Positions 45,402-56,249 of a stretch of 64,000 bases of DNA are shown piece after piece. The translations under genes and the position numbers were made by a program. Numbering within the stretch: the stretch's first letter is position 1; each line of letters begins with the position of its first letter. Source of the stretch: Sophora flavescens (Eukaryota > Streptophyta > Magnoliopsida > Fabales > Fabaceae); contig CM061070.1 of NCBI GenBank assembly GCA_030762895.1, positions 53,463,557 to 53,527,556 on the forward strand, written 5' to 3'. The notes beneath the pieces are model-generated. The model saw nothing but the letters and a program-made list of their open reading frames with translations, did not search any database and had not been told where the DNA came from.

Positions 45402-48086
45402 TGGTTTTTCAAACCATTGTTTTCATTCCACCAAGGTGGCTTCCCAAAATCATCAAACTTTCTTCTCTTTTAGAAACCCTTGGACACATGGCAAGCTTCT
45501 TCTAATAGCCAAGAAGCCATTTTGCCCTTTCTGCCATTGGTTCTGTCAGATGGCCTTTAAACATTTGGTTACTTAGACTTTTATCCTTAGGCTTATCCTT
45601 AGTGACACATGGCAACTGTACTAAGGTCACTTTAGGATTGCTTTATCTTAATTAAAATAATTAGGTAATCTTTGGATGGATTACACTTTTCACTTGGCAC
45701 AAAAGCAGTGGCTAATTAGATTTTCTTATCTAATTAAATGATGGTTTATCTTTAGGATAGATTGCCTTTGCCACTTGGCATAAAAGCAATATTTCTTGGA
45801 TTACCCTATCTAATTAAATATTAGGGTTTCATCTAGGGTAGACTACACATGCCATTTGGCTTTTCCCCACAAGTTAACTTAGATTTTCTTATCTCATTTA
45901 GGATTACATTATCCTAATTAAATATTATGATTATCTTTAGGATGGATTGCATATGCCACTTGGCATGCATTCACAAGTTACTTAGATTGTTTTATCTATT
46001 TAATTAAAAATTAGTTCTTCCTTAAACTTTTTGGACTTAGTAATTTGAGTTTCAATGGATCAAACTCTATTTTTTTCAAGTCTTTTGCCAAGAACATGAC
46101 AAGAACACTATGAATGTGTTCTTGGTGTTCATCAAGCTAAATTAAGTCATTCTTGCCTAAGACTTACTCTTATATACACTTTAATCCAACATTTTTATAC
46201 ATTTATACTAACACTTGTTTATGGTCCATTTAATACCCAAAATATTTACTTGTTCATCTTAGAACATATTATTTTCAAAATCATGTTTTTCTTTCAAAAT
46301 TCGGATGAACTCTTTTATGAAATATTTTCAGAATAGCAGTGAGTGTAATTAGTAAATGTTCAGTCAAATGACCTTTACAATTTTTGAGAATTTAATTGAA
46401 GGTGTCCAACTCACTCACCAACACTGTGAAGTTGGTCCCATGTAAAAATTCAATTTCATTAATTCATGAAAATTTGCACACTGCCTCTGTTTACACTGGA
46501 TTTTCCAGAAATCTGAGTATGACCACATGTAACTTTAAGAAATTGTTTCTCTTCATTTAAGCATGTAAAAATTCCAAATATTCAACCAAACTTTATATTT
46601 ACTTTATTTCTAAACCATAAAATTTTATAAAAGCTTTTGGCTTTCGAATTCATATTTAAAATCATCATGCAACCAAGTATGTTCTTATTTTCGTACCCAG
46701 AATATGTTTCTATTTGTTAGGTGTTTTGACCCAGTAAATCTTGTCTAAATCTTACATATTATATATAAAATTAAAGCCCCATAAGTCGTCTTTCCACCCA
46801 TATGTTCAGTTTCCAGAAATATGTTCAGTGTGAAAAATTATGGGCTTATGAATCACTAGAGGTCTTGCTGCCAGATTCATATTTTCATATGTTCATCAAC
46901 TTTTAAGTTATCAGTTTCCTTCATACATCATTCACAAGTCACAAAATCAACATGCAAGGGTCCTAGACCCTCAAACACATACATGCAATCAAGTATTCAA
47001 CCAAAGTCAGCAAGCAACAACAACAACAACCAAGCCTTATCCCAAAGTCAGCAAGCACCCATATATAACAATTCATACAACATACAATAAGGCTCAAACA
47101 AAGAGTTTAGAGGGATCTCCCCCTACCTCTTGAAGATCCTAAAACCTCAGGATTCCTAGCTTGGAAAAGCTTCAAGCTTGATCCTTTAAGCTCCAAGGTG
47201 AGTCCTTTTTGATAGATATGAAAGTTAGAAGGAAACTAATCAACATGCATGAAGAAGATCAACAAGGAAATGGGTTTGCATGTTGAGTTCTTACCTTTCC
47301 TTGATGAGTTGTGGAATTTCTAAAGAATGGATGACTAAAATGATGTTGTTCTCCCCTAGGTGTAGATTCGGCCATGAGGAGAAGTGAGGGATGGAGATAT
47401 TTGTTGATGATTTAAGTACAGATTGTTGTTTATCTAGTTGAGTAGGTTCATTTTCATATAATGTTTGATGATGAAAAGTGGTGGTTAGTGGTGTTGGTGT
47501 GGTGGCCGTATGGTGGTGGTGTGGTGGTGAGGAGTGGAATGCCTTGGAGAAGTTGAGAGAAGATGAGAGAGAGAGGGCGTGAGATGAGGAGAAGGAGAGG
47601 AAATGAGAGTGAAATGTGATTTCGGGGTTTATATAGTGGAGGTTGCTTAGCATCTAAACCCTTGGACTTTAGCTTGTTTTGCGATTAAGTCCTTCCTCCT
47701 CTTGGGATTAATCCTTGCACTTCTCTTAATTATAAATCAACCCCACTATTATTTATTCACCACTTGTTGACACATGTCACTCAAGCATTCATCAATTCCT
47801 TTTTCTTATTCCATTCTCTCTTTCCCTCTTGTATTTTCCTTTTCTTTCTAACACCACACATACACTTTCTTCCAATACCTGTATTTATTTTTCTTCTCTT
47901 ATGACCTGACATGTATTATTTATCACTAATCGGATTTTAATAAAATCAGGTGAATTAAAAATATACACTGTTATCTGGGTCTATGCATTCTTCTTTTGGA
48001 TAATAAAATCCTTAATATTTTAAATTAAATTCTTTATTATATAATTAATTACAGTGTTCCATTACTGTAATTTTCGAGAAGTGACA
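45402..48086 (-). repeat. Q: LTR-like block
   Basis: Non-coding, AT-rich. Internal landmarks resemble a minus-strand gypsy LTR: CTACCTCTTGAAGATCCTAA near 47125 matches CTTACCTCTTGAAGACTCAA in D, and TTCGGCC and AGAGAGAGAG stretches follow. It ends at GAAGTGACA where E LTR sequence resumes. The 120-codon minus ORF at 47291-47653 (Ser/His/Thr-rich) has no domain and lies in the LTR. Confidence 0.5.
45660..46000. repeat. Four imperfect 80-100-bp tandem repeats in Q
   Basis: Units start near 45667, 45748, 45828 and 45932. Each contains TCTTTAGGATGGATTGC-like sequence, a TGCCACTTGGCA-type palindrome and TTATCTAATTAAAT. Confidence 0.8.
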
Positions 48087-48610
48087 TGATGCATGTCTTT
48101 GACTATTATTCTACTGTATTTTATGATTCATTTTCTGCGTATGATGATAGAACTGTTTCTTGTCTCCTATTTTGTTGTATTGTATATATTTTGTTATGTG
48201 ATCGTATGAGAAGACCCTGTGGAGGAGCAAGCTACTGAGGATTTGGATGGCATTCCTTATGAGCCAGATGCTGGAGGACGAGCTATGGATTCTAGCGGTA
48301 GAGTTTATGGTCTATGACCAGTGCGTCTTATGAGACCTTTTATCTTAAGTTGCTTATGAAAGTTTGTATAAGTACTTGCAAGGGATCCCATTGATAGGAT
48401 ACTCTAAACAATGTTTTGTACCTTGATGGATAGACTTATGTGGTATATGTGTAGTATGTTTATGGTGTGATGATTTATCTTTCAGAAGTTGTATGTTTTA
48501 TATTTAAGTTTTTAATATTTTCGTTTTTCTTTATATATGTTTAACATTAAGAACGCAATTAAGTTTTAAGAATATAAGGTTTTTATTTAATGGCACAATG
48601 GGGTGTCTCA
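48087..48610 (+). repeat. E 3' LTR remnant
   Basis: Aligns by eye with 33327-33850 through to GGGTGTCTCA. Only the last 524 bp are present. Confidence 0.85.
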
Positions 48611-48615
48611 AACGT
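48611..48615. repeat. Target-site duplication AACGT, right copy (E)
   Basis: Matches 30991-30995. Confidence 0.82.
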
Positions 48616-48800
48616 TAAAGATGAATTTTAACATCTGTTATTTAAATAACAGATGTTAAAATATCTGTTACTTTAATAACCGACGGTAATGTTGATTTAA
48701 ATAAACAAATTATTTACCGTTCTACCACCGCGTCTTTTTTAACGTCCAGTTTTATTTAACCGATGTTATATCTGGTAGTAAAATCCATATCTTCCACTAG
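48616..48800. other. Inverted-repeat DNA right of E with 38-bp palindrome
   Basis: Resumes the sequence interrupted at 30990. A perfect 38-bp palindrome centred between 48643 and 48644 spans 48625-48662. Further TCTGTTA.TTTAATAACCGACG words follow to about 48770. Confidence 0.6.
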
Positions 48801-49078
48801 TGTCTAATTCAAATTCAAATTGAATCAAGTAATATACAAATTTTAAAAATGAAATTATGATTAAATTATTCAAATGGATAATGTGTTTGGACATTATGGT
48901 ATATACCACCGTTGTACAAATTAAAAAAAGAAGAACGAGATATGATTATTTGATTATATACTCAATACATTTAAATTGACATTGAAAATCAAGTTGATTA
49001 ATACTTAAAATATTACACTTAAATTATAAAGTATATGTAAATAACGTAATCATTTAATATCCGAAAAACGGATAAAAA

Positions 49079-49158
49079 ATTTGAAAGCAAAACGTCCAAA
49101 TTTTTAGAGCCAATATTTATTACCGTCAATCAAATTGAAACCAATTTCAACAACAACC

Positions 49159-49242
<84 letters not shown>

Positions 49243-49382
49243 TATAAGTACCGTACAAGATGTTTTTAATAATAATAATAATATATAAGTACCGTCAATC
49301 AAATTTGAAAGCAAAACGTCCAAATTTTTAGAGCCAATATTTATTACCGTCAATCAAATTGAAATCAATTTCAACAACAACC

Positions 49383-49436
<54 letters not shown>

Positions 49437-49460
49437 TAAGTACCGTACAAGATGTTTTTA
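49079..49460. repeat. Duplicated block carrying (TAA)n microsatellites
   Basis: Copy 1 (49079-49267) and copy 2 (49303-49460) share GAAAGCAAAACGTCCAAATT, CAACAACAACCA, a TAA array and GTACCGTACAAGATG. The TAA arrays are at 49160-49242 and 49383-49436 and differ in length. Confidence 0.9.
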
Positions 49461-49740
49461 TCCTCAAAATTGCATGAGATGATTAGAAATGATACAAATG
49501 ATTAGAAAAATTATTATATATTTAAAATTTAAAATAAGTTATAGAAATATTCATAACCAATATATACAGCTTCGTTTTAGAATTATTTTCTTTTTGTTAT
49601 GTTTACTAATAACGATGAACTAATTCCTTCACTTTGACTTGCTAAATTGAAAATTATTAATAACACTTTATTGTAAGGATAGGATTTTTTCCTTTCCTTC
49701 ATATATATTTGAGAGGAGGATTTTTTTTTAAAAGAAAAAT

Positions 49741-49805
49741 GGCATGCAAAAGCATTATTGCAGCTAGAGGAATCCCAACTAGGTTGGCACCCCAATAGCA
49801 CCAAT
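49741..49805. repeat. Short interspersed repeat, copy 1
   Basis: GGCATGCAAAAGCATTATTG, then AATCCCAACTAGGTTGGCAC. An inverted relative lies in MYB intron 2 (about 52276-52335). Perhaps a MITE or SINE fragment. Confidence 0.6.
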
Positions 49806-50171
49806 CATTTGCAGCACACCATAATTTTATTAATAAAATGAAATTTAAATTTAAATTAAAAAATTTTATGGCAAGAAAATGTGTGGGAATATTAATATCT
49901 CAAATGGAATAAAAAAACACACAAACAAGTTTTAGGTGTTTCTTACCTAAAAGGGCCATTTCTGCTTCCCATATAAAATAAAAAACATCTTTTTATTTTA
50001 TTTTATAAATATATCAGACCCTTATTTCAATGAAAATTGTACAAATAAATATAATCTTTGTTCTTAATCATCATAAGCAACCACACGCCTTTCATGTGTT
50101 TTTAGTCTGTCCAAACCTTCCCTAAAATACAAAACCTTGTAACAACCTCATCATTCCCTTTTCTTTTTCTT

Positions 50172-50179
50172 TATAAAAA
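50172..50179 (+). promoter_or_regulatory. Candidate TATA box of MYB gene
   Basis: TATAAAAA about 330 bp before the ATG, with CCAAT at 50384. The transcription start is unknown; a second candidate TATACTTTT lies at about 50349. Confidence 0.25.
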
Positions 50180-50507
50180 CTACCACAAAAAGTGATAAGA
50201 TAATTACCAAATTAAAAGAAATGAAAAAATAAAATAAAACATTTTTTCCCTTAGGCTACTCAAGAGTGGAAGTTCGACCGTCACATAGAAAACGAATTTG
50301 AGCCGTTGGATACAGATACATCAATGGTCACGTGTCACTCTCACTCTCTATACTTTTATTTTATTTTCTACTCTATGTTTGAGCCAATAAGTACTGTCTG
50401 GACCCCTACTACTTCACTCACTCTCAATGCAAACCATTCCTAGCACACAACAAATCTTCGTCATGTCCCTTTCTCTCTAGAGTGAGCTTTTCACTTTCTT
50501 AGCTTGC

Positions 50508-52668
50508 ATGGATTTTGATCCAAGCATCCAAGAGAAATTTTCTTACCTTTCCGAGATCTTGCAGGAAAATCCTAGCATAAAGTCACAGGTACCAATCACG
50601 GTTCCATTGCAACAAACCTCTACTCTTGTAACACATCCACGAAATAGCACCACCTTCATGTACCAGGACAATTTCCACCCATTCAATCATCATCCCCTAA
50701 ATGGGGTTAACAATCACCCTGGTTTGGTGATGGGGGGTCCTTCCTCCTCCACCAACCCTTTCTCTATGATTCCAACCCCTTCTTTGGGTGATCCATACGC
50801 CAATGGGTCCATGAGAGACCTTGTCAACCCCTACTACCCCATGGCATATACAGCAAACAAAACCAAAATGGAAGCCATGCATGGCCACCTTAACAATGGC
50901 ATTATTTGTGATTCTTACCAGGAAATTCCAATTGAGTGTGGTACAAATTCACGGTCTCAGTTGGGTCCTTCTCTTTCACCACCATCACCACTTGTTTATG
51001 GATTGGTGACACTGAAGCCTAGGCTTCAAGAGGAGCTTTCATGCACAGCTGGAACTAGGAATAATGGTCACTTGGGAACTGATCAGAGGGGTTTTACTGC
51101 TGGTGAAAACAAGGAGCAAAAGAAGAAGGTACAGAGGAAGAGGACCAAAACTCTGAAGAACATCAACAAAATTAAAGGCAAGTGGACTCCACATGAAGAT
51201 AGGTATTGCAAACAATTCCAAATTTCCTATAGTCATACAAAAACACTCTCTCTCTGTTTTAATGATTTTTATTTTTAGTTGGGTTTTCTTATTAAATTCT
51301 TTGGGGTCTCAAGAGAGGTTTGCTAAAAAAATTCCCTTTGATTCATGTCTATGCTAATGTTTTGTCCAATTTGTTCCTCGTGATAACATTTAATTAATTT
51401 GGTTTTTCAATTTTTGTAGGTTTCTCACCAAATTGGTGGGACATTTTGGGCTTAAAAAATGGTCCCAGATCGCCAAGTTACTGAATGGCAAGGTTGGGAA
51501 ACAGTGCAGAGAGAGATGGCACAACCATCTCCGGCAAAACATTAGGGTTTCTTTCCTTACCTTTCTTATATAAGTTTTTCTCTCACACACGCATACACCA
51601 AGAGATATGGCCATTATACATTTTTTAATGGAAACTCGGTTAATTGAAATTTCTCTTGGTTTGATAAAATAATGATTCAAAATTCACTCGTGTCACAAAT
51701 TTTATACACAATTATTTTATTTTCAAACTAATATGTGTAAAAAAATAAATTTAAAAGATATCATATGTGTAAATATTAAATTAAATGTATAAATACAATT
51801 AATGTAACATACGTATATGATTTAATGTTTTGTAACATTGGAAAATTTATGACTAAAATTTATTCTTTTTTCATGCACGTTTGATAGATTAGATGATATG
51901 ACATAATATTTTATTTACATTCCTTCTCTTTTATAACGGATTCTTTGACATACACAAACATGTAGTGATTTGGTCTTCGTTGCTTTTCAAAAAGAGAAAA
52001 TTTTCAACAAGAACAATGCTAAGATCTGGATTTAAAATATTTTAGTTGCAATTTATTAATAAAAATTATTAAATTTCATATATCTGAAAACTTTTAGAAA
52101 AATATTTTTTGTTGTTTTAAATGATGGTAGTATACTGCTCTTTTTAATTCAATCTTGCTTTTCTAATGAAGATGATAATGTCATGGCATGATAGAAGAAC
52201 TCATTTTTGATGTACTCACACTATCTTTATTTTTTCAATGAATAATATGTATACTGCAAATTATTGATGGAGGTTTAGGTGCCAACCTAGTTGGGATCTT
52301 TTCACCTATAATGATGCCTTTGCATACCTAGCCTTTTTTTATCAAAAAAGATGTATTGGGACTCACCATTATATGTACACCGGTCCAACATTCATGGATA
52401 TAAGTAATCCATATATTTTTTTATTGTAAATATGTATTTAAAAATGTCACAAGTAATTATCATTCATTGTATATGAAGGTCGATTCATTTTAATTAATTA
52501 TATATGCATTCATTTTAATTAGAAACCAAATCCCGCATTTTTTATATTATGTGGTGTATGATTGTATGTATGTTATATGAAGGCAAATGCTTTGCTTTTG
52601 CCTTTTTAGAGCCAGCATCTAATGAATGAAGATGGAATCATCAATCATCTGTAGCACGCGCGTGCGCG

Positions 52669-52733
<65 letters not shown>

Positions 52734-53320
52734 TGTAATTTCATACATCCAAACATTGTTTTCTACCATTGTAGAAGGACAAATGGACTGAAGATGAGGA
52801 CAAAATACTTGTTGAAGCTCATAAGCAAGTTGGAAACAAGTGGGCAGAAATTGCAAAGAGATTGTCTGGTCGAACTGAGAACACTATCAAGAACCATTGG
52901 AACACCACCAAGCGGAGCCTGAAAGCCAAGGGGCTGAAGAACAAGTGCACCAAGTCTAAGGGAACACTGCTTCAGAACTACATCATGCAAGTCATTGAAG
53001 CTAAAGATGGAAATGGGTTGAACTTAAAGGGAGAGGATTTCAATCTAGGCATCCTTAATACGGTTCATTGTGAGAGCTCAGAGGGTCAGATTAACTCTGA
53101 AGATGAATTTGGTTGGAATGTGCAGCCCTATGTGCCCGCCATCAATAGAAATGATTGCTATGTGCCAATGCTCAATGTCGATGAAATGGCAAGTGAGTCT
53201 GTTATGGATGATAGCACAAAGGAAAGTGAGGATGCAATTGATATGGATAACTTGGTGGCTCCAGAGACACAAATGATGAATGACATGGAACTGATGGAGA
53301 TGATCTTTAGTAAGCCTTAA
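50508..53320 (+). CDS. R2R3-MYB transcription factor, MYB98/MYB64/MYB115-119-like
   Basis: The only intact host gene. I read three exons, 50508-51202, 51420-51546 and 52775-53320, giving 455 residues. Both introns are GT-AG (217 and 1228 bp); exon 1 ends inside a codon, exon 2 between codons. R2 is residues 223-274 with Trp at 226, 246 and 265 (KGKWTPHED, GKQCRERWHNHLRQNIR). R3 is residues 275-327 with Trp at 278, 297 and 316 (KDKWTEDEDKILVEAHKQ, NKWAEIAKRLSGRTENTIKN, HWNTTK). Trp in place of Phe/Ile at the start of R3, a basic RKRTK stretch before R2 and a long N-terminal arm match the Arabidopsis MYB98/64/115/118/119 group, known from female gametophyte and embryo programmes. It should bind DNA in the nucleus. 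The acidic C-terminus (DDSTKESEDAIDMDN) may activate transcription. No bHLH-binding signature is seen in R3. Retroelements begin about 840 bp downstream. Confidence 0.93.
52276..52335. repeat. Short interspersed repeat, copy 2 (inverted)
   Basis: Plus strand GTGCCAACCTAGTTGGGATC followed by CCTTTGCATACC, reverse-complementary in order to 49741-49805. Confidence 0.6.
52656..52730. repeat. (CG)-(CA)n-(TA)n-(GA)n compound microsatellite in intron 2
   Basis: CGCGCGTGCGCG (52657-52668), CA to 52690, TA to 52710, GA to 52730. The first three parts alternate purine and pyrimidine. Confidence 0.95.
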
Positions 53321-54159
53321 GTTATATGCATGGTTTTACCGCTTATCAAATAAGCGTTCTCCCTTGTTTTCTTCTGTTGTCTTGTTTTCGTCCCTGGACA
53401 TCTAGTGAAGCTATAGTTTGTGGATGATATTCTGTGATGTGATATCTGTCTATGTTTGTCTTATGTGTTTTAATTTCAATACTTTGAAATGTGTAGTTCT
53501 GGCACCATTAAGTGGACCACACAGTTTGCCATTTCAATCAAGGTTTGTTTCGCTTTTGTTTTGGCTATAAACTTAAAGCTTATTAATATATAAGTTTTTA
53601 AATTATGGTCGTGGTTTTGGTTGCGGTTGTGTTGCATTTTTTCTTATTTTGGACAATTGCGAAAAAAAATGGTTGGTGTAGTCGTAATTTCGGCCGCAAT
53701 TCAATTTCAAAGACTACCAAAATCGTAACGTCATGACTTCCATCACGGTTTCAAACCTTGCTTACATATTTAGGACTTCTATCACCAACTTTTGGCATAG
53801 ATTTTAGATAGTATCTCATTCCATAGAATTGTTTATCAATGCATGACAATACTCATTTCTGATTAGTTTTTCTAAGTTCTCTTAATCCATGGCACAACCT
53901 TGGAAGATGACAACAAATTTTTTCGTATAATTAAAACAATTGATTTTTATACGGTTCCATAACGAGATTTAAGTCTGTAATCAACGGTTACTCATGAAGA
54001 ATTTATTGTTCATGTAAAATTAATTTTTGTACATAATTTTCTTTAGATGTTTGTAGTTTTGTTTTCAACGAGAATAAATAGGATATGTATAACAATTCAT
54101 ACATAAATATATAACATGCGTAGTGACATTACACTATGTATATGTATATATATGAATTT
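53321..54159. other. 3' flank of MYB gene
   Basis: AT-rich, T-rich tracts, presumed 3' UTR then intergenic. Nothing else recognised before the integrase fragment of J. Confidence 0.7.
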
Positions 54160-54929
54160 TCCTTTCCGACTGACCATACATTTGAGGATGATAAGTCGAA
54201 CTCATTCTAAGCTTAGGTCCAAGCACAGTGTGTAAACTCTGCCAGAATCTATAGGTAAATCTCAAATCCTTGTCTGAAATTACACTTGTTGGCACTTCAT
54301 GCAACTTTACTATCTCTTTAAATACAATTGGTTTAACTTTTCCATCAAGGACCTTTGATTGATAGGTAGGAAATGAGCACATTTCATTAATCTATCAATT
54401 ATCACCAAGATTGCATCATACTTCTTCTATGTCCAAAACCAGACGCAAAGTCCAATTCAATAATGTTGCTAGCTTTTGGTGTTCATTCTTCGCCTTTTGA
54501 CAACCAAGCAAGATTGGACATACTCTGCTACTTGCTTCTTCATTCTAGGCCACCAGAACATCTTCTTCAAGTCCAAATACATCATCGTGGCACATACATG
54601 GAAACTCAGCTTGCTCTTGTGGGCCTCTTCCAAGATCATACTCTTAACTTCTTTATCCTCTGACACACAGATCCTTTCTCTAAAGTTTATGATACCATCA
54701 GCACCTCGCTTAAACTTTGTGGTCCTTCCTTCTTCTATCCTCTGATTCTCTTTCTTGAGGTACTGGTCTTCTCCCTGCTTCTTCCACACTAAGTCTAGGA
54801 ATCCCTTTGTGACAGTGATCATTCCTAAACTTATCTTGTTCTGAGATAATTTTGTTATCCCAAGATTCATATCTCTGAACTGCTCAATCAATTCCATTTT
54901 CTTAACCATCATAGCTGAAACTTGCTACG
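54160..54929 (-). pseudogene. J: integrase of a chromovirus-like element, truncated
   Basis: Minus strand. 54469-54912 starts MMVKKMELIEQFRDMNLGIT and carries the zinc-binding domain (EEAHKSKLSFHVCATMMYLD, LKKMFWWPRMKKQVAEYVQS, then CLVVKRR with the second Cys lost). 54160-54382 has part of the core: VISDKDLRFTYRFWQSLHTV (second Asp) and LRMSSTYHPQMYGQSER. Coding stops dead at about 54160, so the integrase tail, chromodomain and 3' LTR are gone. This is the repeat edge nearest the MYB gene. Confidence 0.85.
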
Positions 54930-55969
54930 ATGTTTACTTTTCTAGGATGATACTAAAGGCCAAACAAAAATACCTTTATGAATTCCATCCATATCCTTTG
55001 CCTCATGTTAAGCTCTTTTTGATCAAATAGATACCTTAGGCTCTTGTGGTCACTGCACACTGTAAACTTAGCACAATACAAATATTGTCTCTATATCGTT
55101 ACTACAAACATTATTGCCGCCAACTCTAGATTATGGGATGGGTAATTCCTCTCATGTACTCTTAAATGTCTAGAGGTATAATCCACTACTTTTCCATATT
55201 GAATGAGAACACAACCCAGGTCTTGATGTCATGCATCACAGTACACATCTAATTGTGCTAACGGATCTGGTAAGACTAATACAAGAGATGTTGTAACCCT
55301 TCTTTTCAACTCCTGAAAACTAGCCTCGCACTCGTCGGTCCACTCAAACGCTTTACCCTTTCTCGTTAATTTCGTCATCGGCAACACAATATTTGAAAAA
55401 CCCTCTATGAACCATATGTATTATCATGTTAATCCAACAAAACTTCTAACTTTTCCCACTGCCTTAGGGTTTTCTCAATTCACTACCGCCTCAACTTACC
55501 ATGGCCTGCAACTATCCCATCATTATTTATCACATGCCCAAGAAATTGCACTTCGTCCTACCATAACCCACACTTAGACAACTTGGCATTAAGTTGTATG
55601 TCCTTTAATACATGAAGTACAACCCAAAGATGCTCTTCATGTTCTTCTCTACTCAATGAGTAGATCAGAATGTCTTCTATAAATACAAAGACGAACTTGT
55701 CCAAGTACGGTCTGAATATTTGAATCATGTAGTCCATGAATACAACTGGAGAATTAGTTACGCCAAACGACATAACCAGATACTCGTAGTGTCCGTATCG
55801 ACTCTTAAAAGTAGTCTTCAGTATATCATCTTCCTTCACCTTGATATGATGGTTCCATGACCGCAAATCTATCTTAGAAAACATAGTTGCTCCCCCCAAC
55901 CAATCTATTAGATCATCTATTCTCGGAATTAGATATTATTCTTGATCGTCACCTTGTTGAGTTGCTGAT
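54930..55969 (-). pseudogene. J: RT and RNase H
   Basis: Minus strand. RT: QLNKVTIKNN, a frameshift, GGATMFSKIDLRSWNHHIKV, YLVMSFGVTNSPVVFMDYMI, then FVFVFIEDILIYSLSREEHE where the first Asp of the usual FIDD is Glu. RNase H runs to about 54930 in broken frames. The RT lost about 25 residues at its N-terminal side next to the L insertion. Confidence 0.85.
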
Positions 55970-56215
55970 CATCCTGATCCATCATACGTCATATAGCCTG
56001 AATCAATCCAGATAAGAGAGATCACCTTGAGCATGAAGCTTTTCCTGTAAGGATTGAAGGATTAAGGATCGACGGATCAAGGAACTTCACGGAAAGCAAA
56101 TTTCCCTGGTCAAGGTCATATGGGGCCCTATTACTGGAGATGCCACATGGGAAAGAGAGGCGGACATGCAACAACAGTATCCTCATTTGTTTGTCTTAGG
56201 TAACTTAATTTAAAA
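55970..56215 (+). pseudogene. L integrase tail and chromodomain-type end
   Basis: Reads DPSYVI, one stop, PESIQIREDHLEHEAFPVRI, then in a second frame VKVIWGPITGDATWEREADM and QQQYPHLF. This is the characteristic C-terminus of plant chromovirus pol (usual VKVxWxxxxxxEATWExExxMRxxYPxLF). One TAG and a frameshift break it. Confidence 0.85.
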
Positions 56216-56229
56216 TTTGAGGAGGAAAT

Positions 56230-56245
56230 TTATTTTAAGGGGGTG
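56230..56245 (+). promoter_or_regulatory. L polypurine tract
   Basis: TTTTAAGGGGGTG just before the LTR start TGTAACGCCCC. Confidence 0.8.
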
Positions 56246-56249
56246 TAAT

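Larger units (their letters stand above)
30996..48610 (+). mobile_element. E: Ty3/gypsy element, 5' half kept, 3' half replaced by other elements
   Basis: Outer limits are set by LTR ends and a 5-bp target duplication. 5' LTR, PBS, gag, protease and RT are on the plus strand to 36732. RNase H, integrase and chromodomain of E are not found; instead the interval 36733-48086 is filled by pieces of at least six other elements. The 3' LTR keeps only its last 524 bp. This needs both insertions and deletions. Confidence 0.75.
48801..50507. other. Upstream flank of the MYB gene
   Basis: AT-rich intergenic DNA. It holds a duplicated TAA-microsatellite block (49079-49460), a short interspersed repeat (49741-49805), a possible TATA box and a pyrimidine-rich leader. 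No protein motif seen. Confidence 0.75.
51547..52774 (+). other. MYB intron 2
   Basis: 1228 bp, GTTTCTT...TTGTAG. It contains an inverted copy of the short interspersed repeat (about 52276-52335) and a compound microsatellite 44 bp before the acceptor. No coding motif. Confidence 0.85.

Noticed and set aside
47291..47653. 120-codon minus ORF rich in Ser, His and Thr
   Set aside because: Lies in LTR-like block Q with no domain and composition that follows CT-rich DNA.
50508..51278. Single-exon 256-codon protein instead of a spliced MYB
   Set aside because: It ends in the middle of the R2 helix; GT-AG introns restore both MYB repeats with correct Trp spacing.
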